From: a virus
Length of the DNA stretch: 36,303 bases
Reading direction: 5' to 3' (one strand)
IMG/VR virus record: IMGVR_UViG_3300046002_005185
Location: 1 to 36,303 of that record
Positions 24,240-30,781 of this stretch are shown one piece after another; position 1 is the first letter of the stretch, and the number at the start of each line of letters is the position of its first letter. The notes under the pieces were generated by a model. That model ran no database searches. It was not told the origin of the DNA and saw only the letters and a program-made list of their open reading frames with translations. Position numbers and translations under genes: made by a program.

Positions 24240-25114
24240 TGGATAAAAAACTAATAGCAGATGAAATTGATGAATTACAAAGAGTAGTTCAAGACCTCAA
24301 AAGAAATGAGGACCTTGATATTAGTCTTGGTAAATTAGTCACCGCTTTTAGTAAATCTAAAGAAGTTGAATTAAGTAAAGATATTTGGGATAAATTAGAA
24401 AACACGGAATCAAACGACGTTGAGAAGGGTCAAATGAATTTGGTTAAAAAAATCGCCAAAAGATATGGTAAAACCGACCCCGAAATATTATCTAAGTCGT
24501 TAGAAAGTGGAGAATATCACCGTCCATTAATAGTTAAGTTAGATGGTGACAGATACCATTTAGTTGCGGGTAACACAAGATTGTGTACCGCCAAAGCAAT
24601 GGGAATGATACCTAATGTGTTTATTGCGGACATATCAGGAAATAAAGAAGAGACCAAAGAATCCACAGACGCTGGTTCATCTGGTTCATCTGAAGGTCCT
24701 CTATTTGGTAAATCGAGTACAATTAAAAGAAGAATCTCTAAAATCCCTAATATGAACCTAAATGAGGTTACTACAGGGGATGCGGGTGAATATGATGTCC
24801 CATTATTTGGAACGTCACCAAAGGGTCGTAAAAACCCATTAAAGATAGATGGTCCTGATAGTATCTATAAGGGTAGGGCGGTAAAAGATAGGGATTTCCC
24901 AAAATGGGGTGGTCCTGATAGTGTTTTTGTTAAGGTAAAGGAAAAATGTAAAAAATTCCCTTATTGTAACCAAGGAGATATGAATGCGTTAGAAATCATA
25001 AAAGAAGACGATGAATTGATATTAACAATTAAAGAAACGGCTAAAAAATACGGAATTTCATATAAACATATGGAATCTATCGTATTAAATGAGATTAACA
25101 AGATATTTATTTAA
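24239..25114 (+). CDS. ParB-like domain protein, 291 aa
   Basis: Residues about 75-125 carry a ParB/sulfiredoxin-type nucleotide-binding core: YHRPLIVKLDGDRYHLVAGN then TRLCTAKAMGM, where the usual GxxR(H/R) turn reads AGNTRL. The middle (130-210) is Gly/Ser/Pro-rich and probably flexible. The C-terminal part has CKKFPYCNQGDMNALEI, a paired-Cys motif, and ends in a helix (YKHMESIVLNEINKIFI). There is no HTH domain as in chromosomal ParB, so plasmid-type partition is unlikely; phage ParB-like domains are often nucleases or CTP-binding switches. The surrounding genes look like assembly genes, and the exact job is unknown. Confidence 0.6.
   Translation: MDKKLIADEIDELQRVVQDLKRNEDLDISLGKLVTAFSKSKEVELSKDIWDKLENTESNDVEKGQMNLVKKIAKRYGKTDPEILSKSLESGEYHRPLIVKLDGDRYHLVAGNTRLCTAKAMGMIPNVFIADISGNKEETKESTDAGSSGSSEGPLFGKSSTIKRRISKIPNMNLNEVTTGDAGEYDVPLFGTSPKGRKNPLKIDGPDSIYKGRAVKDRDFPKWGGPDSVFVKVKEKCKKFPYCNQGDMNALEIIKEDDELILTIKETAKKYGISYKHMESIVLNEINKIFI
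25103..25111 (+). promoter_or_regulatory. ATATTTATT box at the end of the ParB-like gene
   Basis: ATATTTATT lies within the last codons of the ParB-like gene and ends 5 bases before the ATG at 25117. It equals the boxes at 3152 and 29885. Because it also encodes Ile-Phe-Ile, chance cannot be excluded. Confidence 0.2.
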
Positions 25115-25116
25115 TT

Positions 25117-26511
25117 ATGAAAGTAAGTGAACTAAACACCATTATTGAAAATATTTTATCTGAAGAAGTTAAGAGAGCAATCCTTAATGAATCTAAAGGT
25201 AAATCTAAAGAAGTATTTCACATAATTTGTGATGGGGAACCATATATGAATTGCGACACTCAAAATGAGGCTGAAGAACACTTAGATAAATTAAAAAAAG
25301 AACATCCAGGTAAACAATTTATCATCGAAAAAACAATGTACGAATCTCATGAAGATATGTTACATAAATTAGATAAAATGGGTGAACAATTAGAAGAAAA
25401 AGAAAATACAAATATGGAAAATCAAGAACCAATGGAAGGTAACTCTTTCGGTCAAGCGGTATTAAACGCAAAAGAAAAGGGAGAAAAGACTTTTGAATTT
25501 GACGGAGAACAACATGATGTTGAGGAATGTTGGAAACAATTAGAAGAAGAAGAGATGGTTGGCACAATGGAAGAAAAGAAAGAAGAAGATGAAGAAGATG
25601 AAGAAGACGAAGGACCATATAGTGATTGTTGTGGTGCACATACCGATATGCCAGAATATGGAATTTGTCCTGAATGTAGAGAACATTGTGGTTGGGTGAA
25701 CGGAAATGGTGATGAGATTGATATTTCAGAAGAAAAAGAATGTAAAGAATGTGGACAACCTATGGAAGAAGAGGGTGTCGATTTTGAAAAAATATTAAGA
25801 GGTAAAAAAACTGAAGTTGCTGAAGAAAAAACTACATGTGAAAGCGGAGGAATGTATGAGTCTAAAAAGAAAACTGTACGTTTAACTGAAACTGAACTAA
25901 CTAATTTAATTGCTAAGATGGTTAGTGAATCTGTACCAGGATTAGAAGTTACAAAAAAATCACATACTGAAAGTGGTAAAGAAAATTCATCACATTTAAA
26001 AGATGTTGATAAGAAAATGAAAGATTACTTATCATTTGATGGTAATGACAATCCTGAGTTTCCTAAACCAATAGGTAAAGGAGAAAAGGTTGCAAGAAAA
26101 AATACACAAAAACAAGAAGACGAAATTAAGAAAAATTTTGCAGGTTTAGAAAATTTAGATTACGATATTGAGCCAGATGAAAACTTTAAGAAAAGATTGA
26201 AGATGGCAATAGATGGTGATAGATTAATGGGTAATGCTCCTACCACAGAAAAAACTAATGTAGTTCCATCTAATGGTTCTAAATTAGGAGAAGAACCTAA
26301 AGATAAAGATGGTAATAGTATCCCAACACCTGAAACCGCAAAGAAGATTGAAAAACAAGTTAAGGATAGAGGAGAAGATAAAAAGAACAGAGTATTGTAT
26401 AAAAAAGAAAAAGTTCCAGTTAGTGAATCTAAAACAACATTAAATAGTGTTCTTTTAGAAGAAATAAACAAAATGAAGAAAATTTCGGAATACAACAAAA
26501 AAACTCAATAG
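25117..26511 (+). CDS. Acidic scaffold-like protein with zinc-ribbon motifs, 464 aa
   Basis: No family is recognised, but the protein is strongly acidic, lysine-rich and mostly disordered, like phage prohead core or scaffold proteins. It has Cys clusters, SDCCGAH and GICPECREHCGW (about residues 169-190), and ECKECGQPM (208-216), which could bind zinc. Three short amphipathic helices of one style occur at the N-terminus (SELNTIIENILSEEVKRAIL), near residue 252 (TVRLTETELTNLIAKMVSES) and near the C-terminus (LNSVLLEEINKMKKI). An internal Asp/Glu tract lies at about 154-167. It ends the gene block from 22870. A scaffold or packaged internal-protein role is an inference. Confidence 0.5.
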   Translation: MKVSELNTIIENILSEEVKRAILNESKGKSKEVFHIICDGEPYMNCDTQNEAEEHLDKLKKEHPGKQFIIEKTMYESHEDMLHKLDKMGEQLEEKENTNMENQEPMEGNSFGQAVLNAKEKGEKTFEFDGEQHDVEECWKQLEEEEMVGTMEEKKEEDEEDEEDEGPYSDCCGAHTDMPEYGICPECREHCGWVNGNGDEIDISEEKECKECGQPMEEEGVDFEKILRGKKTEVAEEKTTCESGGMYESKKKTVRLTETELTNLIAKMVSESVPGLEVTKKSHTESGKENSSHLKDVDKKMKDYLSFDGNDNPEFPKPIGKGEKVARKNTQKQEDEIKKNFAGLENLDYDIEPDENFKKRLKMAIDGDRLMGNAPTTEKTNVVPSNGSKLGEEPKDKDGNSIPTPETAKKIEKQVKDRGEDKKNRVLYKKEKVPVSESKTTLNSVLLEEINKMKKISEYNKKTQ

Positions 26512-26538
26512 TGTCTTTTTTTTATTTTGATTTATCCT

Positions 26539-26546
26539 TATATTAG
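26539..26546 (+). promoter_or_regulatory. TATATTAG -7-like box
   Basis: TATATTAG ends 15 bases before the ATG at 26562, with a T-rich stretch about 20 bases upstream. It resembles the sigma-gene box TATCTTAG and the Bacteroidota TAnnTTTG form. Confidence 0.35.
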
Positions 26547-26561
26547 TAATATTATAAGGTT

Positions 26562-27017
26562 ATGGAAAATAAAGAGGACTACTTAGATTTTATCTCATCT
26601 GAGAATTACAAAAATCAAATCGACATTTGGTATCGAACTTACAATATAAGTCGTGAAAAAATAGAACTTTTTCACGATTTTGTCGTTTCATTATATTCAA
26701 TAATAGATGAAACATATTTGGGACCTGATATTTTATTCACGGAAGTAGACCAAAAAAATCATTTTACATGGTGTTGGGACAAAATCATCAATAACTTCAG
26801 CAAAGAAAAAATATTCTTTAAAGAAAGGGGTAATTGTTACGAATACTGTTGGAACTTCTTTTTGGAAGCGTTCTATTTTGCACAAATGGATGGTAATCAA
26901 TTAAGAATAAGTGATTACTTCTTTAACTTATTCAATTTTAAGCATAGAAAAACAAGGTCGGAATTAGACATGTTAACCGAAGTTTATAAAATGTTTGAAC
27001 AAAACTTGAAAAAGTAA
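26562..27017 (+). CDS. Unassigned soluble protein, 151 aa
   Basis: No family is recognised. The protein is helical and rich in aromatic residues (FTWCWDKIINNFSKEK, NCYEYCWNFFLEAFYF), with no membrane segment long enough to be confident and no catalytic motif. It has its own promoter-like box at 26539. A run of genes of unknown function follows, beginning with the H1-like gene behind a separate -7-like box. Confidence 0.5.
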   Translation: MENKEDYLDFISSENYKNQIDIWYRTYNISREKIELFHDFVVSLYSIIDETYLGPDILFTEVDQKNHFTWCWDKIINNFSKEKIFFKERGNCYEYCWNFFLEAFYFAQMDGNQLRISDYFFNLFNFKHRKTRSELDMLTEVYKMFEQNLKK

Positions 27018-27028
27018 AATTTTTTTCA

Positions 27029-27036
27029 TATATTAC
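27029..27036 (+). promoter_or_regulatory. TATATTAC -7-like box before the H1-like gene
   Basis: TATATTAC ends 19 bases before the ATG at 27056, with CTTG about 20 bases upstream (27005-27008) as a -33 candidate. This spacing agrees with the clpP and sigma-gene promoters. Confidence 0.4.
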
Positions 27037-27055
27037 TATTAAAAACCGAGATATT

Positions 27056-27235
27056 ATGGAAACTTTAAAAAAAATAAAGGACCTAGTTGAGAGAATGTCC
27101 GTCGATACACAAAAGGTATACGATAAAGGAAATCGAAGTGCATCCATTAGGGCTAGAAAATATGCACAGGAAATAAAAATCCTTATTGCGGTATATCGTA
27201 GGGATATTTTAGAAGAAATTAAAAAACATGATTGA
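27056..27235 (+). CDS. Histone H1-like (Hc1-type) DNA-binding protein, 59 aa
   Basis: This short gene encodes a basic helical protein: METLKKIKDLVERMSVDTQ, then KVYDKGNRSASIRARKYAQE and a C-terminal helix ending KKHD. The central KGN(R/K)xAxxRARKxxQEIK pattern is that of the small histone H1-like Hc1 proteins common in Bacteroidota and named after the chlamydial nucleoid protein. It would bind DNA without sequence specificity and may condense phage or host DNA. The length of 59 residues is normal for the Bacteroidota form. The gene overlaps the next start by 8 bases. The match is by motif reading only. Confidence 0.7.
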   Translation: METLKKIKDLVERMSVDTQKVYDKGNRSASIRARKYAQEIKILIAVYRRDILEEIKKHD

Positions 27236-27407
27236 ACAAATTAAACTTTTTTTATTCGTGATGAGTATTATATACACATTACGATTTGTTGTTGAGTTTG
27301 TGGTAAGGCTCACACAAGAAAATCCTGAACCTATGACAATGTCAAAATTAGATCAGGTGTTTCAAATTATATCATTATCATACATAATAACCTACATTTT
27401 AATTTAA
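27228..27407 (+). CDS. Small membrane protein, 59 aa
   Basis: The protein has two hydrophobic segments, residues 7-26 (LFLFVMSIIYTLRFVVEFVV) and 44-59 (VFQIISLSYIITYILI), joined by a polar loop. It starts 8 bases inside the H1-like gene, in another frame, and ends 4 bases before the GTG of the next gene. No family is recognised; the tight packing in the operon supports that it is real. Confidence 0.5.
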   Translation: MIEQIKLFLFVMSIIYTLRFVVEFVVRLTQENPEPMTMSKLDQVFQIISLSYIITYILI

Positions 27408-27411
27408 AAAC

Positions 27412-27867
27412 GTGTTTGAAAATATAAAATCATTAAGGCCTCATTTTCATTCTTTAAGAGAAATTGAAGGTAATGTTAGTTTAGACATTAAGTTACCATT
27501 GAATTGGAAATTTGAGGAAATAATAAAACCATATAGGTCAATTAAAGTTAAACTACAAGATAAGAATGAGAAATATACTTTATTATCTTTAGTAACTAAC
27601 GCCACGCAAGAAGGTTACGATGTTATTTTTGCATGTGCGTTAGAAGTACTTACACAAAACAAAGAGGAAGAAGAAAAACAAAAGTTGTTTCAACAAAAAG
27701 TTAAAGAGTTACAACAATTATTTCAAAACGAAAAGTTAGATAAATTAAAAGATATAAACCTACTTGAGGATTATGGACAAGAGATTACAACAAGGACTGA
27801 ATTGGTTGACGAAGGAGACGGAGAAGGACAAACTGGAGATACAGACGCACAAGAATCAGTTGATTAA
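27412..27867 (+). CDS. Unassigned protein with GTG start, 151 aa
   Basis: GTG at 27412 follows the previous stop by 4 bases and gives a product beginning with FENIKSLRPHFHSLREI. Residues 1-85 look folded (NVSLDIKLPLNWKFEEI, VIFACALEVLTQN), residues 85-120 form a coiled coil (EEEEKQKLFQQKVKELQQLF), and the last 30 residues are acidic and low-complexity (DEGDGEGQTGDTDAQESVD). The acidic tail is encoded by DNA that is also read in another frame by the next gene. No family is recognised. Confidence 0.55.
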   Translation: MFENIKSLRPHFHSLREIEGNVSLDIKLPLNWKFEEIIKPYRSIKVKLQDKNEKYTLLSLVTNATQEGYDVIFACALEVLTQNKEEEEKQKLFQQKVKELQQLFQNEKLDKLKDINLLEDYGQEITTRTELVDEGDGEGQTGDTDAQESVD

Positions 27868-27976
27868 GGAATTAAAACAACTTGATAAAAGTGAAATGTT
27901 TAAACCAGAAATAAAAAAGAAGATATCTATAATAGATAAGATATTAAAGATATTAGGATATGGAAAAAAAAGGTGA
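27773..27976 (+). CDS. Small basic helical protein overlapping the upstream gene, 67 aa
   Basis: The ATG at 27773 gives MDKRLQQGLNWLTKETEKDK, then NQLIKELKQLDKSEMF and a basic ending (KKKISIIDKILKILGYGKKR). It overlaps the preceding gene by 95 bases in another frame; a TTG at 27764 and an ATG at 27896 are alternative starts. The part after 27867 is the only coding possibility for that stretch, and the next gene overlaps its end by 17 bases, so at least the C-terminal half is real. Confidence 0.5.
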   Translation: MDKRLQQGLNWLTKETEKDKLEIQTHKNQLIKELKQLDKSEMFKPEIKKKISIIDKILKILGYGKKR

Positions 27977-28193
27977 CATATTAAATCAACTCGCAATCAT
28001 TAGCGATTTATTAGAAAAAGTTAATGTTAAAGTTGAATCCAAAACTATTGTTTTTGAATTATCAAAAATTGAATACGAAAAGGTATTGACTACTCTTCAA
28101 AAGAAATACGGAAAACGAATGGATGCACCCGACGGTAAATTCAACATATCTATTGGTGAGGTTGAAATTGTTTTTAATATGAGTAATGTCTAA
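27960..28193 (+). CDS. Unassigned small protein, 77 aa
   Basis: No family is recognised. The N-terminal helix (DILNQLAIISDLLEKVNVK) is followed by a strand-helix-strand pattern (KTIVFELSKIEYEKVLTTLQ, then a final FNISIGEVEIVFNM). It is soluble. The gene starts 17 bases inside the preceding gene and ends 20 bases inside the convergent minus-strand gene, so its end marks the boundary of this plus-strand operon. Confidence 0.5.
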   Translation: MEKKGDILNQLAIISDLLEKVNVKVESKTIVFELSKIEYEKVLTTLQKKYGKRMDAPDGKFNISIGEVEIVFNMSNV

Positions 28194-28812
28194 ATAATTC
28201 TCTACGTTTAAATCCTTTTAATTCTAATAAATTATAAAGTAACGTTCTTTGATGGGTTGTAATATCTTTTACAAATATAAAATTACCCTTTTTTCTTCTT
28301 ATTAAATCTTCTTTTATTATATTGAATAATCTTTCAGAGTCATCTTTATTTTTATTACCATATAATTTAACATCCTCTTCTATTTGAACAAAAATTTTAT
28401 TGTTTAATGTAAAAATTTGAGCAATTTCAGTTATCGGTGTAATTTTATCCATCATCTCATGATAACGAATTCTTTTTTTAGTTTGAAAATCGTATATCAG
28501 TTCTTCTTGCCAATATGTTATAATTTCCTTTATTCTAAATTTATCCCCCTCAATGAGAGCGGGTTCATTTCTGCCCAAACTATCTTTAACCCAAGTCGTG
28601 GTTGCCCATCTATTATTTGGAAACACCAATGCTAATTCAAATACCAATTCTTGATTTCTTTTTCCCCCTTGTTGTTTTACGTAAGGTGGTTTTTTTTCTG
28701 TCTTAAACTCCCTCCAATATTCATATACGGTGTTACGAGTCATACATCTGTATAATATTTTAACTCTTTTTTTGTTACTAAAAAGAACTATAAAATATTT
28801 CCCGTTTTTCAT
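28174..28812 (-). CDS. Unassigned protein, 212 aa, minus strand
   Basis: I choose the ATG at 28812 (MKNGKYFIVLFSNKKRVKIL) over a TTG at 28863, because ATG overlaps the stop of the small upstream gene as ATGA, a normal coupling. The first 100 residues are beta-strand rich and basic (YREFKT-like patches, KQQGGKRNQELVFELALVF), and the remainder alternates charged helices and strands (YHEMMDKITPITEIAQIF). There is no membrane segment and no recognised catalytic motif. It lies alone with its small partner on the minus strand, between plus-strand operons. Confidence 0.55.
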   Translation of the reverse strand: MKNGKYFIVLFSNKKRVKILYRCMTRNTVYEYWREFKTEKKPPYVKQQGGKRNQELVFELALVFPNNRWATTTWVKDSLGRNEPALIEGDKFRIKEIITYWQEELIYDFQTKKRIRYHEMMDKITPITEIAQIFTLNNKIFVQIEEDVKLYGNKNKDDSERLFNIIKEDLIRRKKGNFIFVKDITTHQRTLLYNLLELKGFKRRELFRHYSY

Positions 28813-28964
28813 AAGATATTGGTTATTAAAGAATAAAGACCATATATCGCCAATCCAGACCAAATAATAACAAAAATAACAACCCCTTTTGGAAAGTCAT
28901 TTGTTTTATCATAAACGTCCTTATACGATTCGGAACTATTCTTTTTACAATTTGTACATGCCAT
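28809..28964 (-). CDS. Very small CxxC membrane protein, 51 aa
   Basis: ATG at 28964 encodes MACTNCKKNSSES, a polar stretch, then one membrane segment at about residues 27-47 (GVVIFVIIWSGLAIYGLYSL). The N-terminal Cys-x2-Cys could bind metal or be redox active. Its TGA overlaps the ATG of the next gene by 4 bases, and TATATTTG lies 3 bases upstream of its ATG. The two genes therefore form one operon. The product resembles the small CxxC plus single-helix proteins often found next to secretion or phage genes, but no family is named. Confidence 0.55.
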   Translation of the reverse strand: MACTNCKKNSSESYKDVYDKTNDFPKGVVIFVIIWSGLAIYGLYSLITNIL

Positions 28965-28967
28965 AAT

Positions 28968-28975
28968 CAAATATA
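28968..28975 (-). promoter_or_regulatory. TATATTTG -7 box of the minus-strand operon
   Basis: On the minus strand TATATTTG lies 3 bases before the ATG at 28964, with TTTT 20 bases upstream (plus-strand 28996-28999). It equals the clpP box. The transcript would be nearly leaderless. Confidence 0.45.
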
Positions 28976-29020
28976 TACCATTTATTTCTTTTTGTAAAAT
29001 TTTTTAGTTATATTTTTTAA

Positions 29021-29028
29021 TATAAATA
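29021..29028 (+). promoter_or_regulatory. TATAAATA box before the orphan methylase
   Basis: TATAAATA, the T4-type late box and near-complement of the local ATATTTATA form, lies 9 bases before the ATG at 29038. It is in the divergent region shared with the minus-strand operon. Confidence 0.3.
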
Positions 29029-29037
29029 AAAATAAAG

Positions 29038-29880
29038 ATGATATCTTATATTGGTGGTAAAGCACGTATTGGTAAGTGGATAGTTCCACAAATACCAACT
29101 GACATTGAAACATATGTTGAAGGATTTTCAGGAATGTTTTGGGTCTTTTTTAATATGGATTTAAGTAAATTCCCGAATTTAAATAAAGTTGTTTATAATG
29201 ACTTTAACAGATTGAATGCCAATCTGATGAAATGGTCAAAACAATATGATATATTATGGAACGAATTGGCAAAATATCCATGTCAACAATTAGGAGTTGT
29301 AGATACACCACCAGAATATGCTGAGATGTTTAAACAATATCAGAAAGAAGTTTTTAATGATGATTTAGTTATAACAGAAGAAAATAGTTTGGAAATTGCG
29401 GGTAAGTATGTTTATGTCTTATGTCAAGTATTTTCAGGTTCAAAACCCGAAACTGCGGCTTACACCGACTACAAAGGAAAATATCGTTGTAAAGTTCTTA
29501 TCTTTATGGATAAGTTAAAGAACCCAAAATACCGTGAACATTTTGATAAGTTAACATTTGTCGAGAACATGGATTTTGAGGCGGTCGTTGAAAAATACGA
29601 TTCACCAACAACTTATTTCTATATGGACCCACCATATTGGAAAACTGAAAATTACTATTCAAATCATGACTTTGATGTGAATGATCACACACGATTGGCG
29701 GAATGTATTAAAAATATCCAAGGTAAATTTAGTTTATCGTATTATGATTTTCCTAAATTGGTTGAATGGTTTCCAAAAGATGAATATAAATGGAATCAAA
29801 AAGATTTCGCAAAGGCGGCTGCAGCTAAAAAAGACGGTAAACAAAATATGGGCACCGAACTTTTAATTATGAATTATTAA
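29038..29880 (+). CDS. D12-class adenine methyltransferase-like protein, orphan
   Basis: The 280-residue protein starts SYIGGKARIGKWIVPQI, has GFSGMFWVFFNM where Dam enzymes have FxGxGxVxF, VVYNDFNR for the second cofactor motif, and DPPY at residues 197-200, followed by YYSNHDF and a SLSYYDFPKLVEWF strand. It is a D12-class enzyme with a diverged cofactor loop and is distinct from the enzyme at 13187. No endonuclease gene is adjacent. Such orphan phage methylases typically protect phage DNA from host restriction. Whether the altered GFSGMF loop still binds S-adenosylmethionine cannot be told here. Confidence 0.75.
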   Translation: MISYIGGKARIGKWIVPQIPTDIETYVEGFSGMFWVFFNMDLSKFPNLNKVVYNDFNRLNANLMKWSKQYDILWNELAKYPCQQLGVVDTPPEYAEMFKQYQKEVFNDDLVITEENSLEIAGKYVYVLCQVFSGSKPETAAYTDYKGKYRCKVLIFMDKLKNPKYREHFDKLTFVENMDFEAVVEKYDSPTTYFYMDPPYWKTENYYSNHDFDVNDHTRLAECIKNIQGKFSLSYYDFPKLVEWFPKDEYKWNQKDFAKAAAAKKDGKQNMGTELLIMNY

Positions 29881-29884
29881 AATA

Positions 29885-29893
29885 ATATTTATT
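29885..29893 (+). promoter_or_regulatory. ATATTTATT box before the NusG-like gene
   Basis: ATATTTATT lies 11 bases before the ATG at 29905, in a 24-base gap. The spacing and sequence match the box at 3152. Confidence 0.35.
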
Positions 29894-29904
29894 AAAAAAA
29901 GAGT

Positions 29905-30432
29905 ATGGAATTAAGTTGGTATGTGGTAAAAGTTTTACCCGGAAAAGAAAGGTCATTAACCGAAGAATTTAATAAACAAATTTTATTAGGTAAAATGAAA
30001 AACATAAATCGTTTTGTTTGTCCAACCGAAAAGGAGTTTAAGGTGGTAAAAAACAAAAAAGTTTTAAGAGAAAGGGTTTTATATAGTGGGTACCTTTATT
30101 TTGAATCCCCATCAAAATTAAGTGAATCCGATTTAAAAACAATCTCATTAACACCAAATATTATGGGAATGATGGGAGATAGAATTCCAGTATTATTAAG
30201 GGAAAATGATATTAAACGAATTTTAAAAGACGATTCTTTAGATGAACATATAGAATCTAAAAAATTAAAATATATTGTTGGTGAAGTTGTAAGTGTTATT
30301 GAAGGACCATTTTCATCGTTTGAAGCAACTATTTCAGAAATTAAGGGAGAAAAAGTTGATCTTGAAATTAAAATATTTGGCAGAAACACACCAGTATCAT
30401 TAACGATAAATCAAATTGAAAAATTAAAATGA
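29905..30432 (+). CDS. NusG-like transcription factor with KOW domain
   Basis: This 175-residue protein is a full NusG. The NGN domain has WYVVKVLPGKER (residues 5-16), VCPTEKEFKVV, LYSGYLYFES (59-68) and TPNIMGMMGDRIPVLL (83-98). The KOW domain has VGEVVSVIEGPFSSFEATI (125-143) and ends in LTINQIEKL. It would bind the RNA polymerase clamp and increase processivity or couple to host factors; a phage copy suggests antitermination at long late operons. It starts an operon of which the next gene overlaps by ATGA. Relative to host NusG the N-terminal part is compact, with no inserted domain. Confidence 0.9.
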   Translation: MELSWYVVKVLPGKERSLTEEFNKQILLGKMKNINRFVCPTEKEFKVVKNKKVLRERVLYSGYLYFESPSKLSESDLKTISLTPNIMGMMGDRIPVLLRENDIKRILKDDSLDEHIESKKLKYIVGEVVSVIEGPFSSFEATISEIKGEKVDLEIKIFGRNTPVSLTINQIEKLK

Positions 30433-30746
30433 AATTATCCCCCGAAGTATTAACATATATCCAAACAGTTAAAAATTATTTAAAAAAGAATGATGAAGCC
30501 CGAAAATATTTTTTAACGGGTGTTGATGAAGATTTTTTTTTCCAACATTTAAGTGAAATCTCTCAAAAAAATTTCAACTCATTAGGTGAAGCGATGTTAA
30601 ATAAAGAACAATTTGATTTATTAAGAAACACAATGAAGGCAATCTCAATCGTAAATAAATCAAAAATAGAAGATACACAAGTTATTAATCCTGAAGAAAA
30701 TATCTTTATAGATATGAGAGGTTTAAGTAAAATTTGTCTTAACTAA
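30429..30746 (+). CDS. Unassigned helical protein, 105 aa
   Basis: No family is recognised. The protein is helical and charged (LTYIQTVKNYLKKNDEARKY, EAMLNKEQFDLLRNTMKAIS) and ends in MRGLSKICLN. Its ATG overlaps the NusG-like stop (ATGA), so it is translated with NusG and may act with it, a guess from context. A 35-base gap with a -7-like TATATTAC (30766-30773) separates it from the AAA ATPase gene. Confidence 0.5.
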   Translation: MKLSPEVLTYIQTVKNYLKKNDEARKYFLTGVDEDFFFQHLSEISQKNFNSLGEAMLNKEQFDLLRNTMKAISIVNKSKIEDTQVINPEENIFIDMRGLSKICLN

Positions 30747-30781
30747 CTTTATTTTTAAATTTAAATATATTACATTATACC

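Noticed and set aside
28813-28863. A TTG start at 28863 for the minus-strand 212-residue gene.
   Set aside because: The stretch is already coding in another frame for the 51-residue CxxC protein, whose stop overlaps the ATG at 28812 in the usual ATGA way.
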